Assembly (NCBI GenBank): GCA_036406595.1
Contig: DASXAR010000085.1
Coordinates: 1 to 53,082, forward strand
Length of the DNA stretch: 53,082 nucleotides
Direction: 5' to 3'
Source of the DNA: VRUE01 sp036406595
GTDB lineage: Bacteria > Actinomycetota > Thermoleophilia > Solirubrobacterales > 70-9
A program made the position numbers and the translations under genes. Below the pieces are notes generated by a model. It saw nothing but the letters and a program-made list of their open reading frames with translations. It had not been told where the DNA came from and searched no databases. Below, one piece after another: positions 33,494 to 40,008 of this stretch (position 1 is the stretch's first letter; every line of letters begins with the position of its first letter).

Positions 33494-35329
33494 TTAGGTG
33501 CCCTGGCGGGCCTGACGGACGGCGATCAGCGGGCATGGACTGTGCCCGGCGACCGGCCCGGGTCGTTCCCAGAGCAGGTAGGGGCCGGCGTCCCTGCGCA
33601 GCGTGAGCCCGGGGTACGGGGGTTCTTCGCCCGGCGCCCAGGTGATCACGAAGCGGACCCCGGCGGGGGGCGCCGAGCCGGCCTCGTCCTCAGCGGAGAT
33701 GCAGACCCGGCCGCCGCGCAGCTCCCAGGCGACGTAGCGTTCGCCGTGTTCCTCGTCGAGCAGCTTGCGCGGCGCCAGCACCAGGGTCGAGTCTGCGGCG
33801 ATCAGCGGACGGAGCCCGGTCAGCTGCGGCGAATACCCGGTCGGCCCGACCGGCGCGTTGGCGAAGGCCAGCACCGAGCAGAAGCCGGCGGCGAGAAGGT
33901 AGAGCGTCGCCGAAGCGCCTGCCAGATCCCCACCCCATGACCGCGTGGTTCCTTTGTCAGCCATATCGCGACCAAGGAACCGCGCGGATTTTCCGTTGGC
34001 GGCGAATGGCCAGCCCGGGAGGGAGGTGACGATGAGGAGCGCGAGGATCGGCGCAGCGATCTCGAGCGCCTTGGCCGCCGTGTACGGCGTACCGCCGAGG
34101 CGGGCCGCCAGATAGATGCCGACCATCGCGACGGCAACCCCCGGGAGCGTCAGGTCGCGTCGCCTGACGCTTCTGGCGAACGCCCAGAGAAGAAGGGCGG
34201 AGGCGAATGCCGCCCCCAGGTAGTAGGCGACTGCCGGAACGGCGCCGTCGCCGGGGGCCAGCCGGAAGTCGCCGGAGGGCCAGATGCCGAGCGCGGTGAA
34301 CGGCGACACCTGGCCGAAGAGATTTCCGAGGCCGGGCCCATTGGGGTCGAAGGTCTCGAAGTTGTGGAATTCGATCATCCGGCCGAGCTCGGGCAGGGCG
34401 CCGACGGCGAATACGGCGAAGGCCAGGGATAGGGGTCTGATGGCGGCCGGTCGCGTGGTGGGAGATCCGAATCCGGCGATGGCAAGTTCGGCGGCTGCCC
34501 AGGCGATTGCCGCCGCGGCCAACCAGATCAGGCCCGGGAAGGAGTAGCTGTAGACGCTGCCGACGGCGATCACCGCAGCCGGGACAAAACGCGGGGGCCG
34601 GTCCCTCCATCCGGGGTCGCGGGTGGCCTCGCGGAGGGCGAGGACGAACGCGAGCACGAAGAGCGCCTGCATCGTCTCCTTGAATGCACCCTGTGCGTAG
34701 TAGGAAGCGACCAGGTAGGCAAGGCCGACCACCAGCGCCGAGGCCCCCCGCCGCATCGCGGGCAGGCCGCGGAAGGCAACGAGTGCCGTGAGCGGAGCCA
34801 GGACGGCGATGCCGACGGTGATGCCGCTGAACCCCTGCACCAGGCCGATCCCAAGCCCCTTGTTGAGCGCTACGACGATTCCGTGAGGGCCGAGCGGGTA
34901 GCCCTGGCGGACCAATTCCGAAGAGTGTCCACCGGCGAGGCGGTCGGCGGTGAGCAGGTGCTGCGACATGTCGGGGTTGAAACCGGTGCCGAGAATTCCG
35001 AAGTGCCCTTCGACCAGAAAGGGCAGCGAGGCGGCGATCAGCGCCACGAGGCCAACCGCGGCCGCTGGCGCCCAGTCCCGCTCGGCGCTGAAAACACCCC
35101 GGTTTGCGAGGAAGGCCAGCGCGGCGACCGTGAGTGCCGACACGGCGATCGCCGAGACGACTCCGTCGCCGGGCAGGCGGACCGTCCCCCAGCAGATCGC
35201 GCTGAGGAGCGCCAGCCCAACCGGCGCCGAGATCCACGACCGGGGAATCCCGCAGAGGGCGAGCGCCGCCTGGCCGATCGCGAGCGCCGAGACGCAGACG
35301 GCGGCCGTTGCTGCGTAGGTCGCGAGCAT
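33494..35329 (-). CDS. Large polytopic membrane protein, possibly GT-C-type glycosyltransferase
   Basis: The 611 residues have roughly twelve to fourteen hydrophobic helices spread along the protein and a loop GFNPDMSQHLLTADRLAGG after the fourth or so, followed by YPLGPHGIV and the conserved-looking YYAQGAFKETMQALF. This layout, with an acidic residue in an early outer loop and a C-terminal soluble ~100 residues (CISAEDEAGSAPPAGV, FVITWAPGEEPPY), is reminiscent of GT-C membrane glycosyltransferases, but I do not recognise a defined family. Stands alone next to tRNA-Val. Confidence 0.68.
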   Translation of the reverse strand: MLATYAATAAVCVSALAIGQAALALCGIPRSWISAPVGLALLSAICWGTVRLPGDGVVSAIAVSALTVAALAFLANRGVFSAERDWAPAAAVGLVALIAASLPFLVEGHFGILGTGFNPDMSQHLLTADRLAGGHSSELVRQGYPLGPHGIVVALNKGLGIGLVQGFSGITVGIAVLAPLTALVAFRGLPAMRRGASALVVGLAYLVASYYAQGAFKETMQALFVLAFVLALREATRDPGWRDRPPRFVPAAVIAVGSVYSYSFPGLIWLAAAAIAWAAAELAIAGFGSPTTRPAAIRPLSLAFAVFAVGALPELGRMIEFHNFETFDPNGPGLGNLFGQVSPFTALGIWPSGDFRLAPGDGAVPAVAYYLGAAFASALLLWAFARSVRRRDLTLPGVAVAMVGIYLAARLGGTPYTAAKALEIAAPILALLIVTSLPGWPFAANGKSARFLGRDMADKGTTRSWGGDLAGASATLYLLAAGFCSVLAFANAPVGPTGYSPQLTGLRPLIAADSTLVLAPRKLLDEEHGERYVAWELRGGRVCISAEDEAGSAPPAGVRFVITWAPGEEPPYPGLTLRRDAGPYLLWERPGPVAGHSPCPLIAVRQARQGT

Positions 35330-35354
35330 CTGAGGGCGCGAGCCTAGTCGGCGA

Positions 35355-35427
35355 TGGGCGTAACTGGGCTCGAACCAGTGACCTCCAGCTTGTCGAGCTG
35401 GCGCTCTCCCAACTGAGCTATACGCCC
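35355..35427 (-). tRNA. tRNA-Val (anticodon GAC)
   Basis: Reverse strand gives a full cloverleaf: acceptor GGGCGTA/TACGCCC, D-stem GCTC/GAGC, anticodon stem CCAGC/GCTGG, variable loop AGGTC, T-stem ACTGG/CCAGT with TTCGAGC, discriminator A. The anticodon loop is TCGACAA, placing GAC at 34-36 and C, not the near-universal T, at position 33. CCA is not encoded. Confidence 0.92.
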
Positions 35428-35531
35428 GGGGTTCCTGAATCTAGCAGCGGTGAAAAGTGAGGAGGGGCCGGCTCAAGTCCCGATCTGCAAGGGCCGATGC
35501 AAACGATGAAACTTTCTCGCGGACATCGTGT

Positions 35532-35540
35532 TTATCCACA
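35532..35540 (+). promoter_or_regulatory. DnaA-box-like nonamer TTATCCACA
   Basis: Perfect match to the consensus DnaA box, in a low-GC gap. It is single; no cluster of boxes or dnaA/dnaN genes is near, so it is not an origin. Confidence 0.35.
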
Positions 35541-35632
35541 TACAGTCGCGAATCCGCGACACCGGACTTCCAAAGACTTGAGGACCGACGAGCCAGCGAC
35601 ATAGATGTATCTGGTGGTACGTCCTTCGGAAC

Positions 35633-35658
35633 AAAAGGGCCCCTCACGGGGCCCTTTT
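35633..35658. terminator. Bidirectional intrinsic terminator
   Basis: AAAAGGGCCCC and GGGGCCCTTTT, perfect 11-base arms with loop TCAC, followed by C/T-rich sequence. T-runs occur on both strands, so it could end transcripts from either side. Confidence 0.85.
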
Positions 35659-35725
35659 CCGTTCTCCTGCGGAGGGCCTTCGGTTGCCGGCCCGGTCCGT
35701 ATCGGAGCTAGTGCACGAAAAGCAA

Positions 35726-35740
35726 CGACCCTCGGGGTCG
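35726..35740. repeat. Small hairpin CGACCC-TCG-GGGTCG
   Basis: Six-base perfect arms around a three-base loop, in the gap between the terminator and the methyltransferase gene. No T-run. Confidence 0.4.
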
Positions 35741-35781
35741 GACGTCTGTCCGGGGCCTCCCGCCCACTCCCCCTCGGCAAT

Positions 35782-35822
35782 TGCATCAAGTTCCCCGCCT
35801 ACGCGGCATCGAATTTGATGCA
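35782..35822. repeat. 12-bp inverted repeat with inner stem
   Basis: TGCATCAAGTTC (35782-35793) and GAATTTGATGCA (35811-35822) pair over 12 bases with one G-U; the loop contains a second stem CCGC-CTAC-GCGG. It sits about 45 bp before the methyltransferase GTG and may be an operator or an RNA structure. Confidence 0.5.
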
Positions 35823-35854
35823 GTTCCTCCCGGGCAAGCCGGCAGCGCGCAACC

Positions 35855-35860
35855 TAGACT
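35855..35860 (+). promoter_or_regulatory. -10 element TAGACT before methyltransferase gene
   Basis: TAGACT, seven bases, then the GTG at 35868; no ribosome-binding site. Confidence 0.5.
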
Positions 35861-35867
35861 GCTCGCC

Positions 35868-36509
35868 GTGGCAGGCGACGACTACTACGACTCGCTGATC
35901 GGGTCGGCCTACAGCGCCTACATGGAGCGGCCGTGGCTGAGCCGGACGGTCGGGCGGGCGGTCTGGGGCGGTGACACGCGCAGCTACTACGAGAGCATGG
36001 GCGCGATCGGGGAAGTGCCCGCCGGCGGCACCGTCGTCGACTGCCCCTGCGGCGCCGGGCCCGCGCTGCGGGCGGCGCCCGTCGACGGGAAGATTCGCTA
36101 TCTCGCGATCGATCTCTCGCCGTCGATGCTTCGCCGCGCGCGCCGCCGTGCCAGCGAGCGGGGCCTGTCGGGGATCGAGTTCGTGGAAGCCGATGCGAAG
36201 GACCTTCCGATCGAGTCGGGAACCGTGGACCTCTTCGTCTCCTACTGGGGGCTGCACTGCTACGAGGACCCTGCGGCGACGTTGACCGAGGCCGCCCGGG
36301 TCCTGAAGCCCGGCGGCCGCCTCGTCGGCGCGGCGCTGGTCAGCGGCAGGGATCACCTCCGCCAGCGCCTTCTGATCCGCTCCGACATGGGCGGCTTCGG
36401 GACCGTGGGCAGCGGGGAAGAAGTCGAGCGCTGGCTGCGGGAGACCGGCTTCGACCCGCGTCTGAGCAGCTCGGGGCCGATGCTCTTCTTCGATGCCGCG
36501 GCGGACTAG
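35868..36509 (+). CDS. Class I SAM-dependent methyltransferase
   Basis: The 213 residues have the Rossmann methyltransferase core with motif I VVDCPCGAGPALRAAP, the acidic motif II AIDLSPSMLRRARRR, DAKDLPIESGTVDLFVSYWG and EAARVLKPGGRLVGAAL. Resembles UbiE/MenG-type small-molecule methyltransferases; substrate unknown. GTG 35868 was chosen because an in-frame run further upstream (to 35781) lies inside the inverted repeat and because a -10 box sits seven bases away. Its stop overlaps that of the convergent downstream gene within CTAG. Confidence 0.85.
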   Translation: MAGDDYYDSLIGSAYSAYMERPWLSRTVGRAVWGGDTRSYYESMGAIGEVPAGGTVVDCPCGAGPALRAAPVDGKIRYLAIDLSPSMLRRARRRASERGLSGIEFVEADAKDLPIESGTVDLFVSYWGLHCYEDPAATLTEAARVLKPGGRLVGAALVSGRDHLRQRLLIRSDMGGFGTVGSGEEVERWLRETGFDPRLSSSGPMLFFDAAAD

Positions 36510-36904
36510 CCGCGCAGACCGCGCAGCATGTGCGCGACCTGGACCGGGGTGTAATCGCCGGACTGGATCAGCCGCTGGGCACAGAGCAGGCCTGCCTGCG
36601 ACACCTTCTGCGAGGCGGCTGAGGGGTAGTTGAGCACCGCAATGCCTCCCTGGTTCCCGGCGCTCGACGGCATCTCTTCGTAGGACGCCCGCACTTCCTC
36701 TTCGGTCAGGTTCTTCTGCAGGATCCCGAGGAAGCAGCGCGTGTACTGGTTGGGCGCTTCGTTTTGCTCGAGGACCGCACCGATGCTCGTCAGCAGGCCC
36801 GCCTTGTTCTGATCCGCGCCGCCGGAGTCCCACGGCGAGGTGATGAGCAGGATCAGCGCGACGATCGCAACCAGTGAGAGCAGGATCAAGGTCTGAGGCC
36901 GCAT
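36506..36904 (-). CDS. Membrane-anchored or secreted protein of unknown function
   Basis: The 132 residues have an N-terminal hydrophobic helix (LILLSLVAIVALILLITSPW) acting as signal anchor, then a soluble ~105-residue part with two cysteines (RCFLGILQKN, GLLCAQRLIQ). No family recognised. It lies between a convergent methyltransferase gene and, 19 bp upstream, the PAP2 phosphatase gene on the same strand, with which it may be co-transcribed. Confidence 0.65.
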   Translation of the reverse strand: MRPQTLILLSLVAIVALILLITSPWDSGGADQNKAGLLTSIGAVLEQNEAPNQYTRCFLGILQKNLTEEEVRASYEEMPSSAGNQGGIAVLNYPSAASQKVSQAGLLCAQRLIQSGDYTPVQVAHMLRGLRG

Positions 36905-36923
36905 CGAGGGTCTGCCGGGCCGC

Positions 36924-37532
36924 CTAGGCTCGCCGGCCCAGGCCGACGAAGCGGATCGCCCGATCGACCAAGCCGTCCCACACTCCGCCGGCGAAGTCAG
37001 CCAGCCAGTCGACCCGAGACCTGATCGGCGGAGCCCACAGCGCGAGGGCTGCGGCCGTCCCGAGGATGGTTCCGGCGAAGACGTCGCTCGGATAGTGGAG
37101 GCCGAGGGCGACGCGGCCCATCGAGATGACCAGCGCCAGCGTCAGCGCCACGATCCCCCAGGCCCGCTTGCGCAGCAGGATCGCGACCCCGATCGCCACC
37201 GCGGCGGTTGCGTGGTCGCTGGGGAAGCTTGCGTCCGCGGCGTGGTTCGAAAAGAGATGCACTCCGCTCGGGTCGGCGACGAACGGGCGCGTGCGCCCCA
37301 CCATGCCTGAGATCACCTGGCCGACGGCAAGGCCGAGGCCGGCGCTCAGGCCGGCCGCAACCGCCGTCCGGCGCCAGCTGGCCCAGCGCTCGCCGTGTGC
37401 GGCGAGGCAGATCAGCACCAGCGTCCCGAGGAACAGCGCCTCCGAGAGATTGACGACCAGCAGCAGCGGGTCCTCGATCGAGTCGCGTCGGTAGAGGAAG
37501 TCGTTCAGCGCGTGAAGCAGCGTCCAGTCCAC
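36924..37532 (-). CDS. PAP2-family membrane phosphatase
   Basis: The 202-residue multi-span protein has the three PAP2 motifs: GRTRPF (from KX6RP), SFPSDHATAA and SMGRVALGLHYPSDV, with the catalytic histidines in the latter two. Such enzymes dephosphorylate undecaprenyl pyrophosphate or phosphatidic acid at the outer face of the membrane. GTG start at 37532; TAAAAT lies nine bases upstream. Substrate uncertain. Confidence 0.9.
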   Translation of the reverse strand: MDWTLLHALNDFLYRRDSIEDPLLLVVNLSEALFLGTLVLICLAAHGERWASWRRTAVAAGLSAGLGLAVGQVISGMVGRTRPFVADPSGVHLFSNHAADASFPSDHATAAVAIGVAILLRKRAWGIVALTLALVISMGRVALGLHYPSDVFAGTILGTAAALALWAPPIRSRVDWLADFAGGVWDGLVDRAIRFVGLGRRA

Positions 37533-37590
37533 GTGACGCCGATTTTACAAGCGGTTCACATCCTTCCGCCGGGGCGCGAGGGATGAAAGC

Positions 37591-37596
37591 TAGGGT
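37591..37596 (+). promoter_or_regulatory. -10 element TAGGGT before methyltransferase gene
   Basis: TAGGGT, seven bases (ccgaccg), then the ATG at 37604. It favours this start over the ATG at 37583. Confidence 0.5.
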
Positions 37597-37603
37597 CCGA
37601 CCG

Positions 37604-38221
37604 ATGGGGGAAGAGTGGTCCGAGCCCGAGCGCGTCGCCGAGTACCTCATCCGCGAGATCCCCCACCGGCGGGCGGCCGAGGAGGTCTTGTTGGAGGCAA
37701 TCCCGGAGCGGGTCGACCGGTTCCTGGACCTCGGCTGCGGCGACGGTCGACTCATCGCGCTGCTTCGCAGCCGCCACCCGGAGGCGAGCGCGATCGGTCT
37801 GGACTCCTCAAAGCCGATGCTCGCTCGCGCGGCAGCACGCTTCGAGGAAGAGGCCGGGCTCGAAGTGCGGCTTCATGACCTCGCCCGACCGCTCGAGGAG
37901 GCGGGCCCCTTCGACGCGGTCGTCTCGGGCCTGGCGATCCACCATCTCGAGGACGATCGGAAGCGCAGCCTCTTCTCGGAAATCCACATGCTGCTCAGGC
38001 CGGCGGGCGTCTTCGCGAACCTCGATCTCGTCACCCCCGGCTCGCCCCGCATACACGAGGACTTCCGCCGCAGGATCGGTCGCACCGAGGATGACCCCTC
38101 CGATCGGTTGGCGCCGCTCGCCGCGCAGATCGGCTGGCTCCGCGAGGCCGGCTTTGACGAGGTTGACTGTCACTTCAAGTGGCTGGAGCTGGCGCTGGTC
38201 GTCGCGGTCAAAGGCACCTAG
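37604..38221 (+). CDS. Class I SAM-dependent methyltransferase
   Basis: 205 residues: SEPERVAEYLIREIPHRRAA leader, motif I FLDLGCGDGRLIALL, motif II IGLDSSKPMLARA, FDAVVSGLAIHHLEDD and HMLLRPAGVFANLDLV. Similar proteins methylate small metabolites or are tRNA-modifying (CmoA-like); substrate unknown. Start set by the leaderless -10 box. Divergent from the PAP2 gene, 71 bp apart. Confidence 0.85.
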   Translation: MGEEWSEPERVAEYLIREIPHRRAAEEVLLEAIPERVDRFLDLGCGDGRLIALLRSRHPEASAIGLDSSKPMLARAAARFEEEAGLEVRLHDLARPLEEAGPFDAVVSGLAIHHLEDDRKRSLFSEIHMLLRPAGVFANLDLVTPGSPRIHEDFRRRIGRTEDDPSDRLAPLAAQIGWLREAGFDEVDCHFKWLELALVVAVKGT

Positions 38222-38330
38222 GCGCTACGCGCCCACCCGGTAGGGAAGCTTGCGCGCCGGGGCTGGTCGCTTTAAGGTTCAACTCAATAGGCAAAGGGAC
38301 GCTGCGCAGTTCGCGGCAAGGGAGGCAGGG

Positions 38331-38915
38331 ATGAGACGCGTGTTTTTCGGTTTGTTGCTCGCTGCGGCGGCAACTCTGGTGATCTTGCCGGCCGCGGCTC
38401 TCGGGGCCGAATACGAATCCTTCGTCGGCTGCGACGAACTTGCGGAAAACCCCGTGCCCTCGCATGAATGCGCGATCAGCGACTCCCCCGCCGCCTACTT
38501 CGCATCGGATGAAGAAGTCGAATACGAAGTCTGCCTCGAATACCCGGACACGTACTTCATCTGCTCAGAACCCCAAGCGGTCGAAGCCGAAGTCCTCGAT
38601 GGCATTTCACTCCCGACCGACGAAAGCGGCCTGTACCACGTCTACTGGTACCTCGCCGAAACGGAAACCGAAATCGGGTCCTGGGCTTTTGAAATGAAGC
38701 TGCCCCCACCCCCTCCTCCTCCGACGCCCCCCGCGGTGCCGGCGCCGACGTCGACGCCCGCGCCGGTGGCCGGACCGTCTGCGGCATGCGTCACGGCCAA
38801 GAAGCGGGTCCGCCGGCTCAGCGGCCGGCTGCACAAGGCCCATGGCCACAAGCAGAAGGCGAAGATCCGGCGCAGCCTGAAGAAGGCCAGGGCAGCGGTG
38901 AAGCGCCTCTGCTGA
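38331..38915 (+). CDS. Secreted protein with Pro-rich linker and basic C-terminus
   Basis: The 194 residues have a signal peptide (RVFFGLLLAAAATLVILPAA), an acidic Cys-containing domain (~27-125), a proline linker (PPPPPPPTPPAVPAP) and a basic C-terminal helix pair bounded by cysteines (CVTAKKRVRRL ... AAVKRLC). ATG 38331 follows GGAGGCAGGG. Every one of about eighteen glutamate codons is GAA although neighbours mostly use GAG, which is unusual. Function unknown; similar tails occur in thermoleophilid secreted proteins. Confidence 0.72.
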   Translation: MRRVFFGLLLAAAATLVILPAAALGAEYESFVGCDELAENPVPSHECAISDSPAAYFASDEEVEYEVCLEYPDTYFICSEPQAVEAEVLDGISLPTDESGLYHVYWYLAETETEIGSWAFEMKLPPPPPPPTPPAVPAPTSTPAPVAGPSAACVTAKKRVRRLSGRLHKAHGHKQKAKIRRSLKKARAAVKRLC

Positions 38916-38953
38916 GCTAATGCTGCTGCGCCGGCGGCCGATGCCTGAATGGC

Positions 38954-39277
38954 GTGGCGCGTATTCGCGAAACTCCCTGGCCACTCTGGCTGGCCACGAT
39001 CGGGTTCCTGGTGGCGCTGTTCGCCCCTGTGCTCCTCGAAGGGACTGCGGCGCCGGCGAGAACGGTCGTCGGCGCGTTCATCGTAGTTGGAGTCATCCTT
39101 TTCTACGTTCTACTGGCCAGCCGCTTCGCCTGGGTCATCGCGGTCGTTGTGATGGCCGGCGGCGTCGCCGGGGTCGCCCTGAACGGCACATGGTGGGAGA
39201 CGCTGATCCGGCTTTTTCTCCTCGGATTACTCCTGCTGCCGGTTTCGCGGGCCTATGTGTGGCAGCGCCAGACGTAG
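38954..39277 (+). CDS. Small multi-span membrane protein
   Basis: 107 residues, mostly hydrophobic, with about four helices (WLATIGFLVALFAPVLL; VGAFIVVGVILFYVLLA; WVIAVVVMAGGVAGVAL; LIRLFLLGLLLLPVSRA). No family recognised. GTG start at 38954, 38 bp after the preceding gene; convergent with the secreted repetitive protein. Confidence 0.6.
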   Translation: MARIRETPWPLWLATIGFLVALFAPVLLEGTAAPARTVVGAFIVVGVILFYVLLASRFAWVIAVVVMAGGVAGVALNGTWWETLIRLFLLGLLLLPVSRAYVWQRQT

Positions 39278-39291
39278 TTCACTCCCGGCCA

Positions 39292-39948
39292 TCACGATTC
39301 GGCCCTGAACTCGATCCCGTTGAGGCTGACCGTCGTGTTTGGGGCCGCCACTGCGCCGGAGGCTTCCGGGTTGACGCTCGATCCGAAGACTCTGACCCGC
39401 GTTGTTTCCTGGGGGAGAGAGCAAAAGCCACCCTCGCAGTACACCGGGAAGGTGAGGGTCTTGCCACTGGGGGGACGGTAGCCGGAGGGAAGCTGAAAGA
39501 TGAAGGTTTCGATTCCGGGTTTCACCAGACCCCTGAGATGAACGATTCCCTCATGGTCCTTATAGAAGGCTGCGGTCTCGGCGGAGGCGCCGCCTGTGTT
39601 GTTCCATTTGTTCAGGAACCCCGGCTCACCCGGCGCGCCGATCACGTGCCAGGCTTCCGCTGGGGCGACGGAGTTGGCAACGTTCGCCGTCTGTGCCGTG
39701 GGGACGGTTCCAAGGGTCGAGGCGTTGATCTGCTTCCCCGTCAGCGTGCCCTTCTTGACCTTGGCAGCGGTGATCGCTTCCCTCTTGACTTTCGCCGTGG
39801 TCACCGCGTTCTTCTTGAGCTGCCTGGGGCCGACGGAGTTCTTGGCGAGTCGGCCTGCGGCGAAGGCGGCACCACCTCCGAGGAGAAGAACCAGGCAGAT
39901 GGTCGAAACGACGTTTGCGTAGGTCAGTCGCGGTTTGGGCCGGTTCAT
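39292..39948 (-). CDS. Secreted repetitive protein, NSVG/AVTxAK type (paralogue 2)
   Basis: 218 residues, the same plan as the protein at 10104-10778: hydrophobic signal (STICLVLLLGGGAAFAAG), LAKNSVGPRQLKKNAVTTAK repeats, TLTGKQINASTLGTVPTAQT, then a globular half with APGEPGF, FYKDHEGIVHLRG, LPSGYRPPSGK and a closing SLNGIEFRA. The two share long stretches despite being 29 kb apart. The ATG at 39948 has GGAGG five bases upstream. Likely surface protein; function unknown. Confidence 0.8.
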   Translation of the reverse strand: MNRPKPRLTYANVVSTICLVLLLGGGAAFAAGRLAKNSVGPRQLKKNAVTTAKVKREAITAAKVKKGTLTGKQINASTLGTVPTAQTANVANSVAPAEAWHVIGAPGEPGFLNKWNNTGGASAETAAFYKDHEGIVHLRGLVKPGIETFIFQLPSGYRPPSGKTLTFPVYCEGGFCSLPQETTRVRVFGSSVNPEASGAVAAPNTTVSLNGIEFRAES

Positions 39949-40008
39949 GTGGCCTCCAATCGATGTCAGTCGGGCTGATCTTCTCCGCTTAGTGTTGCGC
40001 CCCATGCA

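Larger units (their letters stand above)
35428..35867. other. 440-bp gap, lower GC, with hairpins, one DnaA-box-like site and a strong terminator
   Basis: No convincing protein gene is seen; the short open frames on both strands lack codon bias and family matches. The left part (about 35455-35632) is visibly poorer in G+C than its surroundings and holds the hairpin GTCGCG-AATC-CGCGAC (35545-35560) and TTATCCACA. It ends in a perfect terminator at 35633-35658. The right part holds a small hairpin (35726-35740) and an inverted repeat (35782-35822). A small RNA ending at the terminator is a reasonable guess. Confidence 0.5.

Noticed and set aside
35532..35540. Replication origin
   Set aside because: Only one DnaA box is present, with no AT-rich unwinding stretch and no dnaA, dnaN or gyrase genes near.
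35457..35711. Possible tmRNA or small peptide because of an ANDET-like stretch
   Set aside because: There is no tRNA-like 3' end, no Ala-Leu-Ala-Ala tag end and no paired termini; the peptide has no codon bias.
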